Notes under the pieces: model-generated
The model's input: the letters and a program-made list of their open reading frames with translations, nothing else
Databases searched by the model: none
Told to the model about the DNA's origin: nothing
Shown: piece by piece, positions 8,737-18,638 of the stretch
Position numbering within the stretch: the stretch's first letter is position 1
Layout: every line of letters begins with the position of its first letter
Translations under genes and position numbers: made by a program
DNA from: Glycomyces artemisiae
Lineage (GTDB): Bacteria; Actinomycetota; Actinomycetes; Mycobacteriales; Micromonosporaceae
DNA: 64,000 nt
Assembly: GCF_003002955.1 (NCBI RefSeq)
Contig: NZ_PVTJ01000013.1
Location: 1 to 64,000, forward strand
Direction: 5' to 3'

Positions 8737-8760
8737 GCCGCCGCTCCCCGGAGCGGCGGC
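8737..8760 (+). terminator. Hairpin after the glutamine synthetase gene
   Basis: Ten-base arms GCCGCCGCTC (8737-8746) and GAGCGGCGGC (8751-8760) around CCCG, with no T tract. It may partly separate glnA2 from the downstream amidotransferase-glnE-corA operon. Confidence 0.6.
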
Positions 8761-8825
8761 CTGCGCCACCGCTCGTGACGAAGGAGCACTATCCCGTGGA
8801 TCGGGCGACCGATTAGCATGGGGGA

Positions 8826-9509
8826 GTGACCACCGCACTCGTCATCGAGAACGATCCGGAGCAGGGCCTCGGGCGGGCCGCCGCATGGCTGGCCGAGGCC
8901 GGCATGGAGCTCGACACGGTGCGGCCCCACCTCGGTGAGGCCGTGCCGAACTCGGCCGGGGGGCACGAGGCCCTCATCGCGCTCGGGGGCGGCCGCGGGA
9001 AGGACTGGAGCGACGAGCTCACCGGGCTCCTCGCCACCGCGGTCGCCGACCAGACGCCGCTCCTCGCGATCTGCTCCTCCTCCCGCCTCCTCGCCGCCGC
9101 GTTCGGCGGGCGCGTCGAGGACCACGACGCCCCGAACGGCCCGCGGATGCTCGCCAAGCGCGACGCCGCCGGACGCGACCTCATCTTCGGGCCCGCGCCC
9201 ATGACCATCGACGTGATCCGCTGGCGCCGCCAGGAGCTCGTCGAGCTCCCCGAGGACGCGACCCTGCTGGCCGCGTCCCCCCAAGGGACCCTTGAGGTCT
9301 TCCGCATCCGCGACAGCGCCTGGGGCGTCCAGTCGCACTTCGAGTTCACGCCCGAGCAGCTCGCGGGCTTCGGCGGCTTCGATGAAGCCGCGCTCGCCAA
9401 GGCCGCCGAGGTCGACGAGCACATCGTCCACACGTGGAAGCCCATCCTCCAGCGGTTCGCGAAGGTCGCCGCGGGCGAGAAGAAGGCGCTGCCCCTCCTT
9501 GACGTCTGA
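8826..9509 (+). CDS. Class I glutamine amidotransferase-like protein with altered nucleophile elbow
   Basis: 227 residues from GTG 8826. The fold is that of GATase-1 or peptidase C26 hydrolases. The nucleophile is Cys83 in LLAICSSSRLLAAAFGG, where the usual CLGHQ is replaced by CSSSR. The His and Glu partners are His171 and Glu173 in WGVQSHFEF (usually HPE). The triad is therefore intact, but the glutamine-binding residues after the cysteine differ. The gene lies between a GlnA2-like ligase and glnE and overlaps glnE by about 11 bases. A gamma-glutamyl hydrolase that reverses or continues the GlnA2 reaction, as PuuD does in the Puu pathway, is a reasonable inference. Confidence 0.8.
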   Translation: MTTALVIENDPEQGLGRAAAWLAEAGMELDTVRPHLGEAVPNSAGGHEALIALGGGRGKDWSDELTGLLATAVADQTPLLAICSSSRLLAAAFGGRVEDHDAPNGPRMLAKRDAAGRDLIFGPAPMTIDVIRWRRQELVELPEDATLLAASPQGTLEVFRIRDSAWGVQSHFEFTPEQLAGFGGFDEAALAKAAEVDEHIVHTWKPILQRFAKVAAGEKKALPLLDV

Positions 9510-12153
9510 GAGCGAGCACGCGGTGGACGCGGACGAGGCGCGCCTCGCGGTCGTCGCGGCCAGCAACGCGCTGGCCGAGTTCCTGCGCGCCCACCCCGAG
9601 TCCGAGCCCGCGCTCACCGAGGACGAGGACGCCGGGTTCGCGCGCCTGCGCGCAGCAGGGCCCTTCCAGCTCAACACCGCCTGGAAGGAGAACCTGCTCC
9701 GCATCGCCGCCGCCGACCTCACCGGCCGCACCGATCTGCGGGCCACCTCCGACGCCCTCTCCCGCCTCGCCGACGCGGTCCTGGCCCGCGGGCTCGAACT
9801 GGCCCGTGAAGAGCATCCGGGGGACACCCGGCTCGCCGTGATCGCCATGGGCAAGACCGGCGCGGAAGAACTGAACTACGTGTCCGACGTGGACGTCGTG
9901 TTCGTCGCCGAAGGGGACCTCGCGCTCGCCACCCGCCAGGCCGCGCGGCTGATCCAGGTCGTGGGCCCCGCGACGTGGCCCGTCGACGCCGGGCTGCGGC
10001 CCGAGGGCCGCTCGGGCGCGCTGGTGCGCACCGTCGAGGCGTACACCGCGTACCTCAAGGACTGGGCCCGCACCTGGGAGTTCCAGGCGCTCCTCAAGGC
10101 CCGGCCCGCCGCGGGGGACCTGGAGCTGGGGCTCGAATGGCTCGCGGCCGTGCAGCCGTTCATCTGGGGCGCGGCCGACCGGCCCGGCGTGGTCGCCGAC
10201 ATCCGCGACATGCGCCGCAAGGTCGTCGACTCCGTGCCGGCCGCCGAGCGCAAGTACGAGATCAAGCTCGGCCCGGGCGGCCTGCGCGACATCGAGTTCG
10301 CCGTCCAGCTCCTGCAACTCGTCCACGGCCGCGGCGACCCGGCCCTCCGCGTGCGGTCCACACTGGAGGCCCTCGACGTGCTCGTCGCGGGCGGGTACCT
10401 GGCGCGGCGCGACGGCGAGGACCTCGCCGAGACGTACGTCTTCCTGCGCACCGTCGAGCACCGGCTCCAGCTCCAGCGGCTCCTGCGCACCCACCGCGTG
10501 CCCGATGGCGGCGAGCCGCTCCACCACCTCGCCCGCACCCTCGGCTACAAGACCGACGAGGGCTTCCTCGCCGCCTGGCGCGCGCACGCCACGACCGCGC
10601 GGCGCCTCCACGAGAAGCTCCTCTACAAGCCCCTCCTGGACGCCGTCACGCGCGTGTCCACCGCCGAGCTGCGCATGAGCGAGGCCGAGGCCGCCGGGCG
10701 CCTCGCCGTCCTCGGCTTCAACGACCCCGCGAGCGCGCTCACCCACATCAAGAAGCTCACCGCGGGCGTCTCCCGCACTGCCACAGTGCAGAAGGCCCTC
10801 CTGCCGGTCGTCCTCCACGAGCTCGCCGACTCGCCCGAGCCCGACCGCGGGCTCCTCGCCTACCGGCAGGTCTCCGACAAGCTCGGCTCGACCCCCTGGT
10901 ACCTGCGCCTGCTGCGCGACGGCGGGCCCGCCGCGGTCCGGCTCGCGCGCCTGCTCGGCACCTCCCGGTACTTCACGTCGCTGCTCCTCCATGTGCCGCA
11001 GTCGCTCCGGTACCTCTCCGACAACGCGGACCTGACGCCGCGCCCGCGCGAGGAGCTGGCGCTCGGGATGCGCCAGGCCGCCGCGCGGCACGCGGACGCG
11101 ACCGCCGCGATCGGCGCCGTCCGCTCGATCCGGCGCCGCGAGCTCATCCGCATCGCCGCCGCCGACCTGCTCGGGATCATCGACGACCAGGACGTGGGCC
11201 TCGCCCTCTCGGACCTCACCGACGCCGTGCTCGAAGCGGCCCTGGAGATCGGCGCGCGCGGGCTCGACGACGCCCCGCCGATGCTCGTCGTCGGCATGGG
11301 GCGCCTCGGCGGCCGCGAGACCGGGTTCGGGTCCGATGCGGACGTCGTGTTCGTCCACGACGGCGCCGACGACGCCCAGCGCAAGGCCGCCGCGAAGATC
11401 GTCGGCACCGTGCGGACCCTCCTCGCCGCGCCCACCGCCGACCCGCCGCTGGTCCTCGACCTCGACCTGCGGCCCGAAGGCAAGGGCGGCGCGCTCGCGC
11501 CGAGCTTCGCCGCATACCGCCGCTACTACGCCGACCGGGCCCGCCTGTGGGAGCGCCAGGCGCTCCTGCGCGCCCGGCCCGTCGCCGGGGACGAGGCGCT
11601 CGCCGCACTGTGGACCGAGTTCGCCGACGGCGTCAGGTACCGCCCCGGCGGGCTCACCGAGGCCGAGCGCACCGAGTTCCGCCGCGTCAAGGCCCGCGTC
11701 GACTCCGAACGCCTCCCGCGGGGCGCGGACCCCAACGGCCACACCAAACTCGGCCGCGGCGGCCTCGTCGACATCGAGTGGACCGCGCAGCTGCTGCAAC
11801 TGGAGCACGGCGACGACCCCGCGATGCGCACCACCCGCACCGTCCCGGCCCTCGAAGCCGCGGCCGCGGCCGGGCACCTCAACGCCGCCGACCTGCTGTC
11901 GCTGCGCGAGGCGTGGCTGTTCGTCTCGCGGGTGCGCAACGACATGACGCTCGCGCGCGGCGTCCCCCGCGACGACCTGCCGCGCTCGGGCCCCGAACTC
12001 GCCGCGCTCGCGCAGACCCTCGGGTTCGGCGAGGACACCGAGCGGTTCCTCAACGAGTACCGCCGCCTCACCCGCCGCGCCCACGAAGCCGCGCAACGGA
12101 TCGTCCTGGGCGGCTTACACTCGAACCGCCAGGCGGAACGGGGGAGCGGATGA
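9499..12153 (+). CDS. glnE: Bifunctional glutamine synthetase adenylyltransferase/deadenylyltransferase
   Basis: About 884 residues. It adds and removes AMP on glutamine synthetase I in response to nitrogen state. Two nucleotidyltransferase domains are visible. The first has MGKTGAEELNYVSDVDVVF and the helical GlnE segment IKLGPGGLRDIEFAVQLL. The second has MGRLGGRETGFGSDADVVF and LGRGGLVDIEWTAQLLQ. Both active sites keep their paired aspartates. The protein is about 100 residues shorter at the N-terminus than many homologues. The start is uncertain: TTG 9499 overlaps the upstream gene, and GTG 9523 is an alternative. The stop overlaps the corA start (ATGA). Confidence 0.93.
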   Translation: MTSESEHAVDADEARLAVVAASNALAEFLRAHPESEPALTEDEDAGFARLRAAGPFQLNTAWKENLLRIAAADLTGRTDLRATSDALSRLADAVLARGLELAREEHPGDTRLAVIAMGKTGAEELNYVSDVDVVFVAEGDLALATRQAARLIQVVGPATWPVDAGLRPEGRSGALVRTVEAYTAYLKDWARTWEFQALLKARPAAGDLELGLEWLAAVQPFIWGAADRPGVVADIRDMRRKVVDSVPAAERKYEIKLGPGGLRDIEFAVQLLQLVHGRGDPALRVRSTLEALDVLVAGGYLARRDGEDLAETYVFLRTVEHRLQLQRLLRTHRVPDGGEPLHHLARTLGYKTDEGFLAAWRAHATTARRLHEKLLYKPLLDAVTRVSTAELRMSEAEAAGRLAVLGFNDPASALTHIKKLTAGVSRTATVQKALLPVVLHELADSPEPDRGLLAYRQVSDKLGSTPWYLRLLRDGGPAAVRLARLLGTSRYFTSLLLHVPQSLRYLSDNADLTPRPREELALGMRQAAARHADATAAIGAVRSIRRRELIRIAAADLLGIIDDQDVGLALSDLTDAVLEAALEIGARGLDDAPPMLVVGMGRLGGRETGFGSDADVVFVHDGADDAQRKAAAKIVGTVRTLLAAPTADPPLVLDLDLRPEGKGGALAPSFAAYRRYYADRARLWERQALLRARPVAGDEALAALWTEFADGVRYRPGGLTEAERTEFRRVKARVDSERLPRGADPNGHTKLGRGGLVDIEWTAQLLQLEHGDDPAMRTTRTVPALEAAAAAGHLNAADLLSLREAWLFVSRVRNDMTLARGVPRDDLPRSGPELAALAQTLGFGEDTERFLNEYRRLTRRAHEAAQRIVLGGLHSNRQAERGSG

Positions 12154-13142
12154 TCGACTACACCGTGGTCACGGCCGACGGCGCCGAGGACCGCCGCGGA
12201 GGCGGCGATCAGCTTAAGGCCGACGCGGGCGCCGACGGGGCGTTCGCGTGGGTCGAGTTTGCCGCCGACGACGCCGGCGCCCTGCCCGAAGCGCTCGCCG
12301 CGCTCGGCATGGACCGCTTCGGGACCTACCCCGCCGCCGCCGTCCACCCCCGCCCCAAAGTGGAGATCGTCGACGACGCGGCGCTGCTGCTCGTCAAGAC
12401 CGTCTGGTACATCGAGGCCACGCGGCAGGTCGAGACCGGGGACCTCGCGATCTTCACCGACGGCCGGTCCCTGGTCACCTTGCGCCGCGGCGTCGTGGAC
12501 CCCGTTCCCCATGTGCGCGAACGGCTCCGGGATGCGAAGTTCCGCTCCGGCGGGCTCGCCGCGGTCGTCCACGCCCTGTTCGACGCCGTCGTGGAGCACT
12601 ACGACGACGCCGTCGAAGACCTCACCGACGACGTCGCCGACCTGGAGCGCGATGTCTTCTCCGGGCAGCGCATCGACCGCAACCAGGAGATCTACTTCCT
12701 CATCCGCGAGACCCTGGAGTTCCAGAACGCGGTGCGGCCCCTGATCACCTTCGCGCACTCGGTGCGACAGGGCCGCTCGGGCGCGCCGCTGTTCGACCGC
12801 TCCGGCTTCGGGGAGGTTGCCGGGCACCTCATCCGCGTGGACGCCTCGGTGGAGACGTGCATGAGCCTCCTGACGACCGTCCTCACCGCGCACCAGGGGC
12901 AGATCGGGACGTGGCAGAACGAGGACACGAAGAAGATCTCGGCGTGGGCGGCGATCGCGATCGCGCCGACGATCATCTCCGGGATCTACGGCATGAACTT
13001 CAAGGTGATGCCGGAGTTGCACTGGACCGTCGGGTATCCGCTCGCGCTGGCGGCGATGGCGATCGTGTGCTTCCTACTCTTCCGAGGTTTCAAACGCAAC
13101 GGCTGGCTGTTACGGATCGATGTCCGTGAATCGCAATGGTGA
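12150..13142 (+). CDS. corA: CorA-type magnesium/cobalt transporter
   Basis: 330 residues. A large cytoplasmic N-terminal domain (to about 265) is followed by two membrane helices. The selectivity-filter motif YGMNF ends the first helix and a short basic tail follows the second. CorA pentamers admit Mg2+ and sometimes Co2+ or Ni2+. The start codon overlaps the glnE stop (ATGA), so translation is coupled to glnE, a linkage that may simply be ancestral. A long GC-rich hairpin follows the gene. Confidence 0.93.
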   Translation: MIDYTVVTADGAEDRRGGGDQLKADAGADGAFAWVEFAADDAGALPEALAALGMDRFGTYPAAAVHPRPKVEIVDDAALLLVKTVWYIEATRQVETGDLAIFTDGRSLVTLRRGVVDPVPHVRERLRDAKFRSGGLAAVVHALFDAVVEHYDDAVEDLTDDVADLERDVFSGQRIDRNQEIYFLIRETLEFQNAVRPLITFAHSVRQGRSGAPLFDRSGFGEVAGHLIRVDASVETCMSLLTTVLTAHQGQIGTWQNEDTKKISAWAAIAIAPTIISGIYGMNFKVMPELHWTVGYPLALAAMAIVCFLLFRGFKRNGWLLRIDVRESQW

Positions 13143-13148
13143 AGCGGC

Positions 13149-13211
13149 GAGGGGCGGACCCGCCGTGCGCCGCATCGCGAACGATGCCCTTGCGCGGCGG
13201 ATCCGCCCCTC
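13149..13211 (+). terminator. Long compound hairpin after corA
   Basis: Outer arms GAGGGGCGGA (13149-13158) and TCCGCCCCTC (13202-13211) pair perfectly. An inner GCATCG/CGATGC stem with a CGAA tetraloop sits at the tip. It is probably the terminator of the amidotransferase-glnE-corA operon. Confidence 0.75.
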
Positions 13212-13330
13212 CGGCCCTGCCTGCCTTCAACGAACACCATAGCGGTGCCCCGCAAAACGAAAACGTCGAGCCAATGGTGACGGTCCGTGCGCGCCGCGGC
13301 CGCGCTCCCATTTCGGTAGCAAAGCCGCCA

Positions 13331-13382
13331 TTGAAATTTTTCAATCCGAATGCTTGACTTTCGACAGGCCCTCCCATAAAAA
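13331..13382 (+). promoter_or_regulatory. Promoter and possible operator upstream of the chitinase gene
   Basis: A conspicuously AT-rich stretch in this GC-rich genome. TTGACT (13354-13359) is followed after 17 bases by TAAAAA (13377-13382), a good housekeeping-type promoter. Just upstream, TTGAAATTTTTCAA (13331-13344) is a perfect dyad that could bind a regulator. No DasR-like dre palindrome was recognised. Confidence 0.55.
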
Positions 13383-13426
13383 TAAAGATACCTATCAGTT
13401 AAGTCTCTTTACTTTTGGGAGGAACA

Positions 13427-14887
<1,461 letters not shown>

Positions 14888-14927
14888 GAGCCGTCCCGCT
14901 CCGAACCCGGATCGCTGACCCTGGACA

Positions 14928-14963
14928 GGTCGGCGGGGGCCGCCGCACCGGCCCCCGCCGACC
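14928..14963. terminator. Bidirectional terminator
   Basis: Fourteen-base perfect arms GGTCGGCGGGGGCC and GGCCCCCGCCGACC around an eight-base loop, between the convergent chitinase and acyltransferase-like genes. Confidence 0.85.
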
Positions 14964-14966
14964 GTC

Positions 14967-16304
14967 CTATCTCACGAACTTCGCAGGCTTCGTCGCGAGC
15001 GTCATCGCCCATTCGAGCGGGCCGCGCTTGAGCAGCCGCTTCCAGATGAGCGCGAACAGCATCGCGGCGACGCAGAACACCGCCCACATGCGCCAGCCGG
15101 TCTCGTAGCCGACCCCGTCCGCGGGATGGTCCACGAGGAACCAGACGCCCGCGATGTGCGCCACGTACACCGTCAGCGACATCGATCCGACCGCGATGAG
15201 CGGCGCGAGGACGCGGCGGGACCACTTGCTCACGGCGCCGCAGTAGGCCAGCAGCGCGACGAGCCCGACGATGACGCTGATCGCGACGCCGATGTTCCCT
15301 GCGAGCTCGAACGGGGTGCCCGAGTGCGGCGAGGCGCCCGTCAGGGCCGCCCAGTCGACGCCCGACCCCGTGCCGCCCGTGTCGCCGGCGGGGAGCTTGT
15401 CCCAGAGCGAGGCGTGCTCCTCGTCGAACGCCTTCCACTGCTCGTCGGTCCACGAGTCGGTGTCGGCGCTGCCGACCGCCTCCTTCCACGCCTTGTCGAA
15501 GGCCGCATACGACTCGTCGTCGAACCCCGTCGCGGTCTGGGGCATGAACTTCCCGACCAGCCACGAGCCCCCGTAGCCGAGCAGGCCCAGCGCCGGACCG
15601 ATGACCGCGAGCCGCACCCGGACGGCCTTGTGCGCGAAGTCCAAGCGCCCCAGCGCCATACCCGTGAAGATGTACGCCATCCATGCCATCGCCGGGTAGG
15701 TGCCCGTGAGCAGCAGCGACAGCAGGCCGTCCCCGCCCCACCGCACGAGCGGGTCGTGCGCGTCGAAGCCCTCGGTCCAGGTGGCGGTCCACATGAGCTG
15801 CACCAGGATCGGTCCGCCGAGGCCGCACACGGCCGCGAGGATCGCAAGGGTCCGCGCGCGCAGCTTGATGAACGGGAGCGCGAGCAGGAAGTACAGGCCG
15901 TAGAACGCGAGGATCACCACGATCGACGTCCCGGTGCTGGTGAGCCACGTGCCCAGCGCCAGCAGCAGCACCGCGCGGATCGCGATCTTGACGACGGCCT
16001 GGCGCAGCGGCCGGCCCGTCTTCGGCTCCGAGCCGCCCGCGATGAGCACGAGCGACAGCCCGGCGAGCGTCGCGAACAGCGCCGACGAGCGGCCGTGGGG
16101 GAGGTCCATGAGGAAGGACTTCCACGTCCCGAACTCGTCGGACCACGGCCCCACGTGCGAGTAGTACATGCCGAAGACGGCGACGGCGCGGGCGGCGTCG
16201 AGGCCGACGATGCGCCCGATCGACGCGCCCCGGTCCGGCGGCGGCGCGAGCGCGGGGTCCTGCGGCCCCGGTTCTTTCGCCCGCAATGCAATGGTGTCAG
16301 TCAT
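14967..16304 (-). CDS. Polytopic membrane protein of the DUF418 / heparan-acetyltransferase-like family
   Basis: 445 residues with about ten membrane segments. The N-terminal part, IGRIVGLDAARAVAVFGM followed by YYSHVGPW, is typical of acyltransferase-3-like and DUF1624 membrane proteins. The C-terminus (WKRLLKRGPLEWAMTLATK) is the DUF418 signature. A hydrophilic insert of about 60 residues rich in Trp, Asp and Glu lies near the middle, on one side of the membrane. These proteins are thought to transfer acyl groups to extracellular sugars or polymers, but the substrate here is unknown. ATG 16304 was chosen. A longer frame upstream has no coding support. A remnant of a related gene lies at 35259-35465. 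Confidence 0.75.
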   Translation of the reverse strand: MTDTIALRAKEPGPQDPALAPPPDRGASIGRIVGLDAARAVAVFGMYYSHVGPWSDEFGTWKSFLMDLPHGRSSALFATLAGLSLVLIAGGSEPKTGRPLRQAVVKIAIRAVLLLALGTWLTSTGTSIVVILAFYGLYFLLALPFIKLRARTLAILAAVCGLGGPILVQLMWTATWTEGFDAHDPLVRWGGDGLLSLLLTGTYPAMAWMAYIFTGMALGRLDFAHKAVRVRLAVIGPALGLLGYGGSWLVGKFMPQTATGFDDESYAAFDKAWKEAVGSADTDSWTDEQWKAFDEEHASLWDKLPAGDTGGTGSGVDWAALTGASPHSGTPFELAGNIGVAISVIVGLVALLAYCGAVSKWSRRVLAPLIAVGSMSLTVYVAHIAGVWFLVDHPADGVGYETGWRMWAVFCVAAMLFALIWKRLLKRGPLEWAMTLATKPAKFVR

Positions 16305-16538
16305 GCAGCCAGGGTGCGGCGGGCCGGGGGCCGTTCCCATCCCTCGATGCGCGGGACCGCGCCCGCCGCCGGGACGGGGCCGTCCCGCCGCCCGGCCGTT
16401 CCGCCCCCGCCGATCGGCGGGGACCCCGGACCCTGCCGCGACCGCGGGCTGCGAGAACGCGCACACCCGGAGTGCGCCGCACGCGCGGGGAGTGGCGCGC
16501 GCGTGCTACGAATCGTGGACCGAAACAGAGGAGGCCGC

Positions 16539-17183
16539 ATGATCCGGGTACTGGTCGTCGACGACGAAGCCCTCATCCGCACCGGCTTCCAGCACATCCT
16601 CGACGCCGCCGGGGACATCGAGGTCGTCGCCGCCGTCTCCGGCCGCCAGGCCCTCGCCGAGACCGCCCGCCTCCACCCCGACGTGGTCCTCCTCGACATC
16701 CGCATGCCGGACGTCGACGGCCTCACCGTCCTCGAACGCCTCCGCGCGCTCCCCGCGCCGCCCGTCGTCGCCATGCTCACCACCTTCGACACCGACGAGT
16801 ACGTCGCCGCCGCGCTCCGCATGGGCGCCGCCGGGTTCCTCCTCAAGGACACCGACCCCGAGCACCTCGCCGTGCAGGTCCGCACCCTCGCCGCCGACGG
16901 CGTCGTCCTCTCCCCGAAGGTCACCTCCACCGTCGTCGACGGCTACCTCGCGGGCCGCACCCGGTCCTCCGCGGCCGTCGAGCGCCTCTCCGCCCGCGAA
17001 CGCGAGATCCTCGTGCTCCTCGCCGAAGGACTCTCCAACGGCGACATCGCCGCCCGGCTCTACCTCGGCGTCGGCACCGTCAAGGACCACGTCAGCGCCA
17101 TCCTCACCAAGCTCAAGGTCAACGGCCGCGTCCAGGCCGCGCTCGTCGCCGAGCGGGCCGGGCTCCTGCGGGGCGACCGGTGA
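16539..17183 (+). CDS. NarL/LuxR-family response regulator
   Basis: 214 residues. The receiver domain has the acidic pocket VVDDEAL, the phospho-acceptor Asp in VVLLDIRMPDVDG near residue 54, and the Lys in FLLKDTDPEH. A C-terminal LuxR helix-turn-helix (LSAREREILVLLAEGLSNGD) binds DNA. GAGGAGG lies just before ATG 16539. The stop overlaps the GTG of the kinase gene, so the pair is one operon. The target genes are unknown. The divergent membrane acyltransferase-like gene is a candidate. Confidence 0.93.
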   Translation: MIRVLVVDDEALIRTGFQHILDAAGDIEVVAAVSGRQALAETARLHPDVVLLDIRMPDVDGLTVLERLRALPAPPVVAMLTTFDTDEYVAAALRMGAAGFLLKDTDPEHLAVQVRTLAADGVVLSPKVTSTVVDGYLAGRTRSSAAVERLSAREREILVLLAEGLSNGDIAARLYLGVGTVKDHVSAILTKLKVNGRVQAALVAERAGLLRGDR

Positions 17184-18277
17184 AGCGCCGCTGGCGCCCG
17201 TGGACGACGGACGCGGTCCTCGTGGCCGTCGCCGCCGCCGACCTGTGGTTCACGTACTGGTGGTGGCCGCCGCTCACCTTCGAGATGGCGACGACCGCGA
17301 TCGGCGTGGCCGCCCTCGCGTTCCGCCGCCGCTTCCCGCTCGCCGTGTTCGCGCTGACCCTCCCGACCGCCTACTTCATGGGCGAGGCCGCCGCGCCCCT
17401 CATCGCCCTGTACACGCTCGCCGCCGCCACCCACCGGCGCTGGCTCCTCGCCGTCGGGTCGGTGGTCCTCGCGATGTGCATGATCTGGCCGCTCGAATCG
17501 GGCCCGGCCGACCTGTTCGCCGACTCGTGGTGGCTCGCGAGCATCGCCTACGCGCTGGCCCCGGCCGCCGCCGCGGCGTTCCTCGGGCAGCTCGTGCAGG
17601 TCCGCCGCGAACTGTCGGCGCGCCTGGAGGAGATCACCGAGGCCCGCGAGCACGAACAGCTCATGGCGACGCAGAAAGTGCTCGCCGAAGAACGCGCCCA
17701 GCTCGCCCGCGAGATGCACGACGTCGTCTCCCACCAGGTCTCGCTCATCGCCGTGCGGGCCGGGGCGCTCCAGGTGAGCACCGCCGACCCCGAGGCCAAG
17801 GACGCGGCCGGGACGATCCGCAGGCTCAGCGTGCGGACCCTGGACGAGCTGCGGCACATGGTGAACGTGCTCCGCGCCGGAGGCGGCGGCCCCACCGGGC
17901 TCGCCCCGCAGCCGACCCTCGCGCAGCTCGGCGACCTCGTCGGCAACAGCGGCATCGAAGCGGCCCTTCGCATCGGCGCCCTGCCCGACCTGGACCCGCC
18001 GAAGGAGCGGGCGATCTACCGGACCGTCCAGGAGTCGCTCACCAACGTGCGCAAGCACGCCCCGGGCGCCCGCGCCGACATCGCGCTGGCCCACGCCGAC
18101 GGGGCGGTCACCGTGACGATCGCGAACACCGCGCCGACCCGCACTCCGGTCGTCTTGCCGAGCTCCCGGCACGGCCTCCTCGGCCTCCAGCAGCGCGCGG
18201 CCCTCCTCGGCGGCACGCTGACCTGGGCCCCGACCCCTGAAGGCGGCTGGCGGAACACGCTCGTCCTCCCCGCTTGA
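17180..18277 (+). CDS. Sensor histidine kinase (HPK7/NarX-DesK type)
   Basis: 365 residues. Four to five membrane helices occupy the first 145 residues, then a short coiled coil, then the HisKA_3 dimerisation motif REMHDVVSHQVSLIAVRAG with the phospho-accepting His. A compact HATPase_c follows (VQESLTNVRKHAPGA, then HGLLGLQQRAALLGG). There is no extracellular sensor domain, so the stimulus is probably sensed in or near the membrane. GTG 17180 overlaps the regulator stop by four bases. It phosphorylates the regulator encoded just upstream. Confidence 0.92.
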   Translation: MKRRWRPWTTDAVLVAVAAADLWFTYWWWPPLTFEMATTAIGVAALAFRRRFPLAVFALTLPTAYFMGEAAAPLIALYTLAAATHRRWLLAVGSVVLAMCMIWPLESGPADLFADSWWLASIAYALAPAAAAAFLGQLVQVRRELSARLEEITEAREHEQLMATQKVLAEERAQLAREMHDVVSHQVSLIAVRAGALQVSTADPEAKDAAGTIRRLSVRTLDELRHMVNVLRAGGGGPTGLAPQPTLAQLGDLVGNSGIEAALRIGALPDLDPPKERAIYRTVQESLTNVRKHAPGARADIALAHADGAVTVTIANTAPTRTPVVLPSSRHGLLGLQQRAALLGGTLTWAPTPEGGWRNTLVLPA

Positions 18278-18341
18278 CCCGCCGTCCCGCATATACGTAT
18301 AGTCTCCATATATGCAGCAGTCGAGGGAACGGAGAACGGCC

Positions 18342-18533
18342 GTGGTGAGGATCGTCGCCGACACCGAGCAGTGCGCCGGGTCGGGCATGTGCGCGCTGAC
18401 CGCGCCCGAGTACTTCGACCAGAACGACGAGGACGGCCGCGTCGTCCTCCTCGCCGACGAGGCCGAGGACTGCGACACCGAAGTGGCCGAAGCGGTGCAG
18501 CTGTGCCCCGCCGCGGCGCTGCGCCTGGAGTAG
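18342..18533 (+). CDS. Small single-cluster ferredoxin
   Basis: About 63 residues. Cysteines occur as CAGSGMC and, near the C-terminus, LCPAAAL. This is the three-cysteine pattern of actinobacterial 3Fe-4S ferredoxins that pass electrons to cytochromes P450 (the central cysteine of a four-cysteine motif is replaced by Gly/Ser). It lies 64 bases after the kinase gene with no P450 neighbour in this window. GTG 18342 has GGAG seven bases upstream. An ATG at 18312 lies in an AT-rich stretch (CATATACGTATAG to ATATATG) that looks more like promoter than coding sequence. Confidence 0.88.
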   Translation: MVRIVADTEQCAGSGMCALTAPEYFDQNDEDGRVVLLADEAEDCDTEVAEAVQLCPAAALRLE

Positions 18534-18638
18534 GGCCCGGCCGGGCGGGCCCACACGCGGGGCCCGCGTCAGCCGACAGGGAGGACGGTTTCGCTAGTAT
18601 GTGCGGAACTGCTGCGCTCCAATGCGCACCGGCACTGG

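Noticed and set aside
7329-9854. Very long minus-strand open frame opposite glnA2 and the amidotransferase gene
   Set aside because: It is a mirror frame of real genes in GC-rich DNA, with no domain of its own; only its last part is the MOSC gene.
9975-12149. Second plus-strand frame upstream of corA, overlapping glnE
   Set aside because: Arg/Pro-rich shadow of glnE; the CorA protein starts at 12150.
13331-13344. TTGAAATTTTTCAA as a terminator for corA
   Set aside because: It lacks a GC stem; the compound hairpin at 13149-13211 is a better terminator, and this dyad fits an operator.
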